Shown here piece by piece: positions 26,293 through 35,654 of a stretch of DNA of 64,000 nucleotides. Source of the DNA: JAICMB01 sp963838885 (lineage in GTDB: Bacteria; Acidobacteriota; Terriglobia; Bryobacterales; Bryobacteraceae). The notes below the pieces were generated by a model. That model saw only the letters and a program-made list of their open reading frames with translations. It had not been told where the DNA came from and did not search any database. The position numbers and the translations under genes are program-made. Location: contig CAWITB010000010.1 in assembly GCA_963838885.1 (NCBI GenBank), forward strand, positions 1 to 64,000. The letters run 5' to 3'. Position 1 is the first letter of the stretch; every line of letters starts with the position of its first letter.

Positions 26293-27296
26293 AGCGCCGC
26301 GACCTTGCGCGGAGCGATGGAATACTCGCGGAGCAGGCGATGAAACTGCCTCGGACTCAGGCGCCGCCGTATTCGCCGGCGCTGCTCACGCAGGCGGCCG
26401 ATGTTGCGCAGCAGTGCGGCGTGCGCGCGCAGGACCGCAACAACCAAGCCCGCGGGACGATGTCCCGCCTGCCGATAAGCAGCCGTCGTCCCCTGGCCTT
26501 TCCACGCGTACATTGCGTGCCAGAAGTAGCGCGCCAGAGAGTAGAACGGCGCCGCCCACAGCATACGAGGCGGAAAATTCTTGGCAAGCAAAAAGAGGCG
26601 ATTGCGCTCCACATAGTACGCCTTCAAGGGCGAAGCGCGGCCGGCCGAATGCGAGTAGCGATGCTCCACCACGGCATCCGGCGCGTAAACGCATTCCCAC
26701 GCCGCCCAGCGCGCGCGAAGCCCCAAATCGGTGTCCTCGCAATACAAGAAAAAGGATTCGTCGAAGAGACCGATCTCATCGAGCATCTCGCGCTTATACA
26801 GAGCGGCGCATCCGCTTGGCAGTAAAGCATGGCGGCGCCGCGCATAGCGATCGCTCTCCTGCCCGGCGACATCCAAATGGCCGCACTGCTTGCTGCTGCC
26901 GTCGCCGCACACGAGCATTCCGGCGGAGTCCAGCCGTCCCTCGCCCAGCAAGCGTATTTGCGAAGCGCACATCCCGATCTCGTGCCGTTCCGCGATGGCG
27001 GCCACTAGCGAGGCGAGCCATTCCGGCCTCGGCTCCGCGTCGTCGTTTAATGTTGCGACATACATGGAGGCGGAAGCGCGAATCGCTTGGTTGACGGCGG
27101 CGCCAAATCCTACGTTCGCATCGTTGTAAATCACATGGACGCCATCGCGGGCGGTAACGGCGCGCCGTCCGCTGTTATCGACGACGATGACTTCGAAATC
27201 CCGCAGTGTCTGCCGCGCGAGCGCCTCCAGACAAGCCTCTAATGCATCGTCCGCGGCCAAAGTCGGCACTACTACCGTCACGCTCGGATTCGGCAA
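26289..27296 (-). CDS. Rhamnosyltransferase-like GT2, unit 1
   Basis: The 335-residue product has the GT-A motifs 'VTVVVPTLAADDALEACLEA', 'FEVIVVDNSG', 'NVGFGAAVNQAIR', 'VATLNDDAEPRPEW' and the acceptor-region motif 'LFDESFFLYCEDTDLGLRAR', typical of WbbL-like rhamnosyltransferases. A C-terminal amphipathic/basic region follows. It is the first gene of the minus-strand glycosylation cluster and overlaps the next by 4 nt. Copy 2 differs at some eight residues. Confidence 0.87.
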   Translation of the reverse strand: MPNPSVTVVVPTLAADDALEACLEALARQTLRDFEVIVVDNSGRRAVTARDGVHVIYNDANVGFGAAVNQAIRASASMYVATLNDDAEPRPEWLASLVAAIAERHEIGMCASQIRLLGEGRLDSAGMLVCGDGSSKQCGHLDVAGQESDRYARRRHALLPSGCAALYKREMLDEIGLFDESFFLYCEDTDLGLRARWAAWECVYAPDAVVEHRYSHSAGRASPLKAYYVERNRLFLLAKNFPPRMLWAAPFYSLARYFWHAMYAWKGQGTTAAYRQAGHRPAGLVVAVLRAHAALLRNIGRLREQRRRIRRRLSPRQFHRLLREYSIAPRKVAAL

Positions 27297-27479
27297 AGCT
27301 TGATTTTACTATCCGGGCGAAGCGCGGGAGTTGACGGGCCCGAGGGCGTCCACAAATCGCCGGGCTCTCGCCGGGTACGTCTCAGGAGGGTGCCCAGCGC
27401 TTCACCTCGATTCGCCGAGTACCGCAGTCGCTGGCTTTGCCTGTGAACGGTAGGCGTGCCAGAGGACCGGACCTCGACC

Positions 27480-27800
27480 GCGATTGGCGTACTGCCTGGT
27501 AGATGCGATCGCTCGAAGCGCGGCGAAGCCATCGAGAAATATACCGGCGGTGCATACAGTCAGCACAACCGGCTAATGCTTTACCCGCAAGGCGAAGCAA
27601 TACCCCGGAAAGCGTCCACTCCAAGCGCGCGGATCGCTGAAGGCAACTATGCCGTGCTGCATTGCCGGGAGGAGCGGCAGGGGATCGCGATTGGGCCGGG
27701 ATCGACATTTCCGGCTCGATGAGAACGGCGAAATGTCAAGCAATGGGATGTGCTCCAGGTCGCGCCGGAGGCGTCGGCCAACAGTAACACCATGTTGTGA
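27480..27800 (+). pseudogene. SnoaL-like protein remnant, unit 1
   Basis: Pieces in two to three frames read 'AIEKYTGGAYSQHNRLM', 'ARIAEGNYAVLHC', 'DWAGIDI' and 'FRLDENGE', ending with 'APEASANSNTML'. This is the pattern of SnoaL-like/nuclear-transport-factor-2-fold proteins. No start or complete frame remains. The same decay, apart from an extra indel here, is seen in unit 2, so it predates the duplication. Confidence 0.7.
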
Positions 27801-27831
27801 GGGCCGTTGGCGTGATATCTTGACTATTCAA

Positions 27832-28950
27832 ATGCGAATCGCTCACTTCGCGGTGCTCCTGGCCGCCGCGCCGCTCCTGACCGCCGCTCCCAAACGGTAC
27901 TTCGTTTACTTCGGCACCTACACTGGCCCGAAGAGCAAAGGCATCTACGTCGCCCGCTTCGACGCGGGTACGGGCAAAGTAGAGCCGCTCAGCGTAGCCG
28001 CCGAAATGAAGAACCCGTCCTTCGTCGCGCCTCACCCCAACGGCCGCTTCTTATACGCCGTCAGCGAGGAACGAGGCGGGAGCGCCAGCGCCTTCTCCAT
28101 CGACCGCAATAGCGGAGCTCTGACGCTGCTCAACACGGTATCGTCCAAAGGAAACGGGCCCTGTTACGCGCGCGTCGACAAGACCGGCCGGGCGCTGTTG
28201 GTGGCCAATTACGGCAGCGGCACCTTCGCGGTTTTCCCCATCGAAGCCGACGGCAAGCTCAAGGAAGCCTCCGCTACCATTCAGGACCAGGGCAAGGCAA
28301 GCATGCCCGTGCGCCAGGGCGGCCCGCACGCGCACTCGTTGAATCCTTCGAATGACGACCGCTTTGCCGTGGGCGCCGACCTCGGCCTCGACAAGCTCTT
28401 CGTCTTTAAATTCGACGCCGCGGCCGGTACTCTCACGCCCAACAATCCGCCTTATGCGGAACTCAAGCCCGGATCCGGACCGCGCCATTTCGCTTTCCAT
28501 CCGAATGGGAAGTTCGCGTACGTAACCGATGAAATCTCCTCGAACGTGGTCGCCTTCCGCTGGGACGCCGCGGCCGGAACGCTGCACGAGCTTCAAACTA
28601 TCTCGACTATTCCAGCGGACTTCAAAGGCGAGAACACGACAGCCGAAATCCTGGTCCATCCCTCCGGAAATTTTCTCTATGATTCGAATCGCGGAGCCGA
28701 TAGCATAGCCGTGTTTCGCATCGACAAAAGCAAAGGTACGCTCACGGCGGTGGACCATACCTCGACCCAAGGAAACGTCCCGCGCGGCTTCGGCATCGAT
28801 CCGACAGGCTCGTTCCTGATCGCCGGTAATCAGAAATCGGACAATATTGTGGTGTTTCGAATCGACAAGAGCAGCGGTAAATTAACTCCGACGGGTCAAA
28901 CGCTGGAGGTCGGCGGCCCGGTTTGCGTAAAATTCGTCCCGCTTCAATAG
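27832..28950 (+). CDS. Secreted lactonase, 6-phosphogluconolactonase (YbhE) family, unit 1
   Basis: The 372-residue product has a signal peptide ('FAVLLAAAPLLTAA') and a seven-bladed propeller of the Pgl/YbhE (lactonase, DUF/LactB) type: 'YFGTYTGPKSKGIYVARFD', 'PHPNGRFLYAVSE', 'RQGGPHAHSLNPSNDDRFAV', 'GSGPRHFAFHPNGKFAYV', 'AEILVHPSGNFLYDSNRGA'. It may hydrolyse sugar lactones outside the cytoplasm, though the signal peptide makes the classic pentose-phosphate role unlikely. This copy is intact; copy 2 is frameshifted. Confidence 0.87.
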   Translation: MRIAHFAVLLAAAPLLTAAPKRYFVYFGTYTGPKSKGIYVARFDAGTGKVEPLSVAAEMKNPSFVAPHPNGRFLYAVSEERGGSASAFSIDRNSGALTLLNTVSSKGNGPCYARVDKTGRALLVANYGSGTFAVFPIEADGKLKEASATIQDQGKASMPVRQGGPHAHSLNPSNDDRFAVGADLGLDKLFVFKFDAAAGTLTPNNPPYAELKPGSGPRHFAFHPNGKFAYVTDEISSNVVAFRWDAAAGTLHELQTISTIPADFKGENTTAEILVHPSGNFLYDSNRGADSIAVFRIDKSKGTLTAVDHTSTQGNVPRGFGIDPTGSFLIAGNQKSDNIVVFRIDKSSGKLTPTGQTLEVGGPVCVKFVPLQ

Positions 28951-28981
28951 CGCCTCAAGTCAGCCCAATATAAAGCGCCGT

Positions 28982-29909
28982 TCATTTGCCGAATCTGAAA
29001 TCCCAAGAGTTTCGTGACAGGCCGTTCAGCTCTTCGAGTGAAAACCCGAACTCGCCGGCTGCAATCTCAAACTCACGCCGTAAAGAAGTCCCAAACAGCG
29101 CCGGATCGTCGCTGTTTAACGTAATCGGCACGCCCGCATCGAAGAGGCTCCCGCACGGGATGCGCGCTCAAAGACGCGACCGCCCCCGTTCGCACATTCG
29201 AGGTGATGCAAATCTCCAATGGCACGCCGCGGTCTCGTAGTGCCGTCAACAAAGTCGCATCCCGAGCGGCGGCGATTCCGTGTCCAATGCGCTCCGCCCC
29301 GATGGCGAGCGCCGCCCATACCGACTCCGGCCCGGCGGTTTCCCCGGCATGACACACCAGGCGCAAGCCGCCGTTGCGCGCATACGCGAATACATCGCGG
29401 AACCATTCAGCCGGTCCGCGAATTTCGTCCCCCCCGATCCCGAACGCGACCACGCCCTGGTCCCGCCGCGAAACGGCGAACTCGGCGACGCGCCTGCCCG
29501 GCTCCGCCCCGAACTGCCGCACGGCGTCGAGTATCCAGAACACCTTCACGCGCGCGCGCAGCGATTCCCGCCATAACGCTTCATATACATCCGCAAGGGA
29601 CTGCTCCTTCCAGAGGACGACTCCGGCCGAAAGCGTCACCTCGGCGTATTCGATGCGCTGTTCGGCGAAATGCTCGAACATTCGGCGCGCCGCAATCGCG
29701 TAGTGCTCCGGCGACCGCAGCTTGCGCGTGACCCAAACGAAGGCGCGCAGAAATCCCGCGAAATCGTTAAATGTGGTATTCGCGACGACTTCCTCGCAGG
29801 TCAGCGCAGGATCGATCTCCAGCAAGGCCTCCACCCCGATCGCGCCCTCCAGATGAACGTGCAGCTCGGCAAGGGGCGCCGCTAAAAGATCGCCGGACAT
29901 CCTTGCCAT
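28982..29909 (-). pseudogene. Adenosine deaminase-like gene, frameshifted, unit 1
   Basis: The N-terminal ~240 residues are intact: metal motif 'ELHVHLEG', 'AVSRRDQGVVAFGIGGDE', 'LVCHAGETAGPESVWAAL', 'IGAERIGHGIAA', 'VPLEICITSNV'. Close to 29146 an extra G shifts the frame, and the last part ('ITLNSDDPALFGTSL', with the catalytic Asp pair) is out of frame. Joined, it is about 308 residues. The family includes adenosine and related aminohydrolases. Copy 2 is intact here but broken at the N-terminus. Confidence 0.85.
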
Positions 29910-30015
29910 GGTAACGGCAGCACGCTAACGGCCGTGACGCGAGGGAGCGGCGATCACATCTCTTGCATGCGCCGAACCGGATCCCGCCGGCGCTGCGCCA
30001 CGGCGCCGAGCGCCA

Positions 30016-30621
30016 TTACATGGCCGCGTCGCCGTCCAGACTGCGCCACAGATACCACGATGCGATCGAGCAGTAAGGATGCCAGCGGCGGCCGAGTTTT
30101 TCGATTCTGGCGGGCTTGGGGAGCGCGCGCATGCGATATGCTTTGCGGATGGCGGAGCGGACGCCGAAGTCGCCGGTGGGCAGGATGTTGGGACGGCGCA
30201 GGGCGAAAATCAGGAACATGTGCGCGGTCCAGACGCCCACTCCCTTAACGCGCGTGAGGCGCTCGATCACCTCTTCGTCGGTCATTCGCGGGAAACTGCT
30301 GAAGTCAATCTCACCCGAGCGGGTGCGCTCGGCCAAGTCGCGGATGTAGGCTGTCTTCTGGCCGGAAAGTCCGGCGGCGCGCATCTGTTCGGCCGTAAGA
30401 CCAAGGATGGCATCGGGCGTAATGTTTCCTTGCGGCAGCGCGCCGATCAAGCGCGCCAGTATGATGGCCGCAGCCTTCCCGTTAAGCTGCTGATATACAA
30501 TAGATCGCACCAGCGACTGAAAATCCGGGTCGCGAAAATCGATGCGGCATTCCCCGACGCGCTCGATGATGGCCGCAAGCACCGGATCCGCCTGCTTTAG
30601 ATGAACAATGGCTTCCTGCAT
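30016..30621 (-). CDS. DNA-3-methyladenine glycosylase II (AlkA/MAG-type), unit 1
   Basis: The 201-residue product is a HhH-GPD base excision glycosylase: 'FQSLVRSIVYQQLNGKAAAI', 'GLSGQKTAYIRDLA', the hairpin 'LTRVKGVGVWTAHMFLIF' and the catalytic Asp in 'LPTGDFGVRSAI'. It removes alkylated purines from DNA. There is no N-terminal AlkA domain, as in the yeast MAG-like short forms. It is divergent from the VWFA gene. Copy 2 differs by one residue. Confidence 0.9.
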   Translation of the reverse strand: MQEAIVHLKQADPVLAAIIERVGECRIDFRDPDFQSLVRSIVYQQLNGKAAAIILARLIGALPQGNITPDAILGLTAEQMRAAGLSGQKTAYIRDLAERTRSGEIDFSSFPRMTDEEVIERLTRVKGVGVWTAHMFLIFALRRPNILPTGDFGVRSAIRKAYRMRALPKPARIEKLGRRWHPYCSIASWYLWRSLDGDAAM

Positions 30622-30666
30622 GGAACTGGCCGCGCTAGCGGCGCATCTATTGAACAGTATAAATAC

Positions 30667-31642
30667 ATGCGTACCGCCGCCCTGTTCGCTTTTCCGGCGC
30701 TGCTACTTGCACAACCCGCCGCTCCGCCCGCCTCTCCCCAGCAGGAGCCTGCTCCTCCCAGCATTCAAGTCAACGTTGAGCTCGTTAACGTGCTGTTTAC
30801 CGTGCGCGACAAGCGCGGCGGATTGGTCGGCAACCTGAACAAGGACGACTTCACCATTGCCGAAGACGGCAAACAGCAAGAGATCAAGTACTTTACGCGC
30901 GAGACCGATATTCCGATCACCATCGGACTCCTCGTCGACGTGAGCGCCAGTCAGGGCAATCTGATCGGGATCGAACAGCAGGCCGCCTATCAATTTTTCG
31001 GTCAGGTCTTGCGGCCCAAGGATTTGGCATTCTTGATCAGCTTTGGCGCCGATGCCGATCTTCTGCAGGACTATACCAACTCGACGAAACTACTGCGCGC
31101 CGGCTTGCAGGATCTTAAGGTCAATTCGAGCGTGGGCGGGCTCGGCCCCGGCCCCGTGCCCACGGTATACCAGCCTCGCGGGACGATTCTCTACGACGCC
31201 GTCTATCTGGCGGCGCACGATCAGCTAAAAGGCCAAGTCGGGCGCAAGGCGCTGGTTCTGATCACGGACGGCGTGGACGAGGGCAGCCGCTACAAAATTC
31301 AGGACGCTATCGAAGCGGCGCAAAAAGCCGACGCCGTGATCTACAGCATTTATTACGTCGACCGCGGATTCTATATGCGCAACGGCGGTGGATTCAACTT
31401 TGGAGGCGGCGGCGAAGGCTACCTGAATCGCATGTCGAACGAGACCGGCGGTCACGTTTCAAGGTCGACCGCAAGCACACGCTCGAAGACGTGTTCAAAG
31501 AGATTCAGGACGATATGCGTTCCCAATACGCCATCGCCTACTCGCCCACGAACGCGGTCAAAGACGGCACCTTCCGCCGCATCGATATTCACGCCCAGGA
31601 CAAGGATCTGAAGATTCAGGCCCGCAAGGGTTATTACGCCAT
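30667..31642 (+). pseudogene. VWFA-related acidobacterial protein, frameshifted and 3'-truncated, unit 1
   Basis: A signal peptide ('MRTAALFAFPALLLAQ') leads into the TIGR03436-type pattern 'VLFTVRDKRGGLVGNLNKDD', 'IGLLVDVSASQGN' and 'ALVLITDGVDEGS'. A missing G near 31457 shifts the frame before the final strands, which remain readable to about 31642, where the sequence changes to a T run. The complete version is at 40031. Confidence 0.88.
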
Positions 31643-31690
<48 letters not shown>

Positions 31691-31960
31691 GTAACGGTTC
31701 ACGTTAACATGTCTGATGTTCCTTCTGACCACTTCGCAACGGTCGGTTCGTTCGTCCGACAAGACTTCATAGACCTATCAAGCAAGCTGGAGAATACGGC
31801 ATTTGAGTTCTTTAAAACGGAAGCGCGAGCCCTTCGTCTAAGCGATCTTACGGAGCACCAAAAATATCCACTTCAGGAAACGAAGGCTCGGCTTCAAAGC
31901 ACAGTGTTTCTCAGTCGATGGGCAGAGATTCAGGCTATTCTGGCCAGCCGCCAAGCATAG
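31691..31960 (+). pseudogene. 3' fragment of the membrane-protein gene, unit 2
   Basis: The fragment encodes the last ~90 residues ('NMSDVPSDHFATVGSFVRQD' to the stop at 31960) of the gene split by the IS at 20499. Its 5' part and the IS are missing here because the repeat begins inside the gene. An ATG at 31709 or earlier could start a short peptide, but there is no ribosome site. Confidence 0.85.
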
Positions 31961-31986
31961 GTGCACTCTGCGTAAATCCCGCAGCG

Positions 31987-33159
31987 TCATTTGGAAGAAG
32001 TTTGCAATATGAAATATCGTCCAGGGCTCTGTGGGATTAGGCACGTGCGTATGCTCGGACCGGAAACCGCCAATTCCGTTATCGAGAGGCAACTCACAAG
32101 TTCTCGCCCGCGCAAACGCGCGTCAAGGCAGCGGAGCGTCTCGCGGACCGTCCGCTCCCAGGTAAACCGGGCGGCATGCTCGCGAGCTTCGGACGTTAGC
32201 GCGGGAGCGGTAGACACGCTCTCGATTGCGCTCCGCAGTTCTTCATCGCTGGCGGGATCGAAAAACATGGCGGCGCCGCAGGCGATCTCGCGCAACGGCG
32301 GGATATCGGAACAGGCCACGGGGACGCCGGCGGCCATGGCTTCGAGGACCGGCATTCCGAAGCCTTCGAACGTCGAAGGATAGACGAACGCTCGGGCGCA
32401 ACGGAATAGCTCGTAAAGCTCCGTTCGCGGTATCCAGCCAGTGAACCGCACGCGTCTGTTCGCGGCGCTCTCGATCCGCTTTGCCGCAAAGCCGCGCAGC
32501 CCCACGACGACCAACTCCGGCGCATCCGGCATCGCGGCATGAACGCGCAGCAGCCGCTCCAGATTCTTGTGCGGATGCAGCGTCGAAACGCAAAGCAGAT
32601 AATCGCGAGGGTCGCGCCGCGCTGCAATGTCGAAAAACTCCGCTTCAACGCCATGATGAATTACCATCGCATCCACACCGTAGAAATGTTTCAGATCATC
32701 GCGCGTCGCGTTTGAAACGGCAATCAATGCCTGCGAGCGCCGCGCCGAGCTCGACAGCAGCAGGTTCCAGAAGGGCAGTTCGAACCAGCGGAAATGCTCC
32801 GGATGGCGTTTATGCTGCAAATCGTGAAATACGGTGACGCTCGGGCAAGGACACCACGCTGGACCTGTGAATCCCGGGTTCAGGAGCACATCGATGCGGT
32901 CGCGGCGCAGTGCGCTGGGCAGGGCGAACTGCTCGAAGAGGATGCGTCCTGGCCGGAAGGATGCTCGCACGCGCTGCGGCGCGGACTTGAAATTTGCGGC
33001 CATTGGCGCGAGGCCGGCGCCGGTCTCGGAGTTCGTAAATACCACGTATTCGTTTTCGGCATCAACGCGGGCAAGCGCAGCAAGCAGGTTACGCAGGTAA
33101 ATTTCAGTGCCGCCGACGCCGCCCGGAATCAGATAAAGCGCATTTACGCCGATGCGCAT
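31987..33159 (-). CDS. Glycosyltransferase family 4 (GT-B), unit 2
   Basis: The same GT-B enzyme as at 22733, with the motif 'PSTFEGFGMPVLEAMAAGVP'. An extra base near 32128 moves it to a longer frame of 390 residues, adding a tail ('LVSCLSITELAVSG...') not typical of the family. Several internal residues differ from unit 1, for example 'WIPRTELYELFRC'. Which of the two ends is ancestral is unclear. Confidence 0.86.
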   Translation of the reverse strand: MRIGVNALYLIPGGVGGTEIYLRNLLAALARVDAENEYVVFTNSETGAGLAPMAANFKSAPQRVRASFRPGRILFEQFALPSALRRDRIDVLLNPGFTGPAWCPCPSVTVFHDLQHKRHPEHFRWFELPFWNLLLSSSARRSQALIAVSNATRDDLKHFYGVDAMVIHHGVEAEFFDIAARRDPRDYLLCVSTLHPHKNLERLLRVHAAMPDAPELVVVGLRGFAAKRIESAANRRVRFTGWIPRTELYELFRCARAFVYPSTFEGFGMPVLEAMAAGVPVACSDIPPLREIACGAAMFFDPASDEELRSAIESVSTAPALTSEAREHAARFTWERTVRETLRCLDARLRGRELVSCLSITELAVSGPSIRTCLIPQSPGRYFILQTSSK

Positions 33160-33175
33160 CTTTGCAAGCCCGCGC

Positions 33176-34921
33176 TCACGGAGCTAAACGCGCGAGCTGT
33201 TCGCGCGCGACCTGATTTTCCGGGTCGAGGGCCAACGCATGCCGATAATCGTTCGCTGCCGAGCCGCGGTCCCCTTCTATGAGGTACACATTGCCCCGAT
33301 TCACGTATGTCATCGCAAATTTTGGATCAAGGCGGGCGGCGCGATTCAACGCCTCCAGCGCTTCCGGCAATTTTTGCTCCTTCGCATATTCCATGCCAAT
33401 CTGCGAATAAACGTGCGCGTTCGGCTCGAGCGCGGCCGCTTGCTGTAACTTGGACAGGGCATTCTCGCGATCGCCCATGCAATCGTAGGCGAGGCCCCAA
33501 TCGAGCAGCAGCGAAAAATCCGGCTTCGCGATTGCCGCTGTCTGGGAATACTGTTTCACTGCGCCGCCGCACCGGCCGGCGGCGTACATCGCATGCGCCA
33601 GTTGGAACGACGGCCGTACCTTATGAGGCGAGTCCGCGGCCGTCTGTTGCCACATGGCGATGGCGTCGCCCCACAGTAAATTGCGTTGATACGCGAGCGT
33701 CCCCTCGACCAACAGCAGCCCGCCGAGTGTCGCAATGACAACGCCGCGCCCCGCTTTCCAGCGCCGTACAAATTCGGCGGTAATCAGAAGCAGGCCGATG
33801 AACGGCAGGTAGAGGCGGCGCTCGGCGTAAACGTCTTTCAGCGGCACGATGGACGACGTCGGCGCGAGCAGAAGAAGGAACACGAACCAGCCATAGGATG
33901 CTAGAGGAAAGCGGCGGCGGTATATCCAGGCCGCAACCGATACTCCGATCAGAGCCGCCAATCCCGCGATCGCGGCGGGATCGGAAACGGAATGCGTTAC
34001 CGCAATATCGGGATCGAGATTCAGCCGGAACGGAAATACGAATAGAAAAAGATACTTCCAGATGACGCGGCATTCCGTCAAGAAATACTGATACCAGGCG
34101 ATTCCTTTCACGTTGAAGCCCGCGGATGTCGCGTTCTTCAGGACAAACACCCAGACGAACGCTCCCGCAAGCGCCGCGAGAATGGCCATCGTTCCGTAGA
34201 GTTTCCAGTTCCGCCGTATGGCCGCGGTCGTGAATCCCGGATTCCAGTAAAAATCGGTGAGGAGCAACAGCGCGGGCAGGATTACGGCGTGCTCCTTGCT
34301 CAAGCACGCCAGACCGAACAGAGCGAGAACCGCCGCAATGCGCCCCGGGGCGAGAGCGCCGTTTCCGTACAAGAAAACCACGAACGCCGCGAGGAAGAAA
34401 CACACGCTCAAGGTTTCCGAGCGGCTGGCGATATAGCTCACCGCTTCCGTTTGAATCGGATGCAGCAGGAAGAGGCCGACGGCGAATAGCGCAACCGATT
34501 CACGCGTCCATGTCCTCGCGGCCGCGGCCTTCTCGAGAAGCTTGCGCACAGCCAGAAAAATCAATCCGCCGTTGATCAGGTGCAGCAGCACATTGAAGAA
34601 GTGGTAGGAGTACGTGTTTTGTCCGCTCTGCTGAAAGTTGAGCCAATAAGAAAACATCAGGAGCGGGCGAAGGCCACCGATCCACGCCCGCAGAGGCGCT
34701 CTGGCGAAACCGTCGATGCGGTAGGGAAGATAATCGTCGTCGAGCAGGAATGGCCCGTTCAGCGCCGGACCGTAAACAGCGAAGACCACAAACAGCGCTA
34801 CCGCCGCGCCGATGAGGATGGGCCACAAGGGCCGAGAGGCGGACCGGCGCGGTGCGGGAGCCACGGCGGCCGCCGCCGTGCGCCCATTGACCGCCGACTT
34901 TCTTTTACCGCTTTTCACCAC
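33176..34921 (-). CDS. TMTC-like GT-C membrane protein with TPRs, unit 2
   Basis: The 581-residue product is the twin of 23814-25559, with the same GT-C start ('FLLDDDYLPYR'), membrane helices and C-terminal TPRs. Differences are few: 'RRSASRPLWPILIG', 'LIFLAVR', 'FAVGLF' and 'DPKFAM'. The glycosylation role is inferred as for copy 1. Confidence 0.8.
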   Translation of the reverse strand: MVKSGKRKSAVNGRTAAAAVAPAPRRSASRPLWPILIGAAVALFVVFAVYGPALNGPFLLDDDYLPYRIDGFARAPLRAWIGGLRPLLMFSYWLNFQQSGQNTYSYHFFNVLLHLINGGLIFLAVRKLLEKAAAARTWTRESVALFAVGLFLLHPIQTEAVSYIASRSETLSVCFFLAAFVVFLYGNGALAPGRIAAVLALFGLACLSKEHAVILPALLLLTDFYWNPGFTTAAIRRNWKLYGTMAILAALAGAFVWVFVLKNATSAGFNVKGIAWYQYFLTECRVIWKYLFLFVFPFRLNLDPDIAVTHSVSDPAAIAGLAALIGVSVAAWIYRRRFPLASYGWFVFLLLLAPTSSIVPLKDVYAERRLYLPFIGLLLITAEFVRRWKAGRGVVIATLGGLLLVEGTLAYQRNLLWGDAIAMWQQTAADSPHKVRPSFQLAHAMYAAGRCGGAVKQYSQTAAIAKPDFSLLLDWGLAYDCMGDRENALSKLQQAAALEPNAHVYSQIGMEYAKEQKLPEALEALNRAARLDPKFAMTYVNRGNVYLIEGDRGSAANDYRHALALDPENQVAREQLARLAP

Positions 34922-35654
34922 CCGCTAACTTCCTCCTTCTACCCTCGAATTTCAGCACGTTCACAAACACTCCCAGCAGCACGTGAACAATGTAGTAGAG
35001 CGACTTGAGCGGCGTAATCGAACTGCGGCCGGCCATGCGCCGCCTCATCCGGCAGGATACTTCCTGAAATTGGAAACGCCGTCGCTGCAGAACGACCAGC
35101 GTCTCTATCTCAGGATATTCCAGGGGAAAGCTCTTCGTGAACACTTCGAGCGCCTGCTGGTTAACGCCCACAAACCCGGAGGTCGGATCGCGCACGGGCC
35201 TTCCTAGAATGGGCCGTAGCACCATGCGGAACACTTGTATTCCCATGGCGCGCACAATGCTCGAATGATAGCCGTCGCGCTCGTCGAAGCGCGATCCGAT
35301 CACCATCTGGCAACCCGAGCCGCGCAACGCATCGAGAATGCGCGGAATGTCGCGCGGATCGTGCTGGCCGTCGCCATCGATGCGAATCACGTAATGATAT
35401 CCCAGCTCGAAGGCAAGCTTGTAGCCGGCCTGGACGCATCCGCCCAAGCCCAGATGATGCGGCAGAGGCAGTACGTCCGCGCCCGCGGCCGCCGCGGCGC
35501 TTTTCGTCGCGTCGAGCGAGCAATCGTCGATCACCAACACCGGCGCGCCTGGCAGAACTTCATGCAACTCCCGCACGACGCTCGCAATGGCGGCCTCTTC
35601 GTTGAAGGCCGGAATGATCACCAGGTAATCGTCGGGGCCGGTGGCGAGCCTCAC
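34905..35654 (-). CDS. Dolichyl/polyprenyl-phosphate sugar synthase-like GT2, unit 2
   Basis: The protein is identical to the 249-residue product at 25543, although the DNA differs at several positions, for example in codons for 'TKSF' and 'RPILG'. All differences I saw are synonymous, which argues for selection on both copies rather than random read error. Confidence 0.87.
   Translation of the reverse strand: MRLATGPDDYLVIIPAFNEEAAIASVVRELHEVLPGAPVLVIDDCSLDATKSAAAAAGADVLPLPHHLGLGGCVQAGYKLAFELGYHYVIRIDGDGQHDPRDIPRILDALRGSGCQMVIGSRFDERDGYHSSIVRAMGIQVFRMVLRPILGRPVRDPTSGFVGVNQQALEVFTKSFPLEYPEIETLVVLQRRRFQFQEVSCRMRRRMAGRSSITPLKSLYYIVHVLLGVFVNVLKFEGRRRKLAGGEKR

Larger units (their letters stand above)
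22331..31642. repeat. Direct repeat unit 1 (about 9.3 kb)
   Basis: The whole stretch recurs at 31691-41007 with an offset of 9360-9365 nt and the same gene order. Differences include scattered, partly synonymous substitutions and a few indels. Unit 1 begins inside the 3' part of the gene split by the IS and stops inside a VWFA gene, 12-13 codons before its proper end. The spacer to unit 2 is almost only T. Confidence 0.95.
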
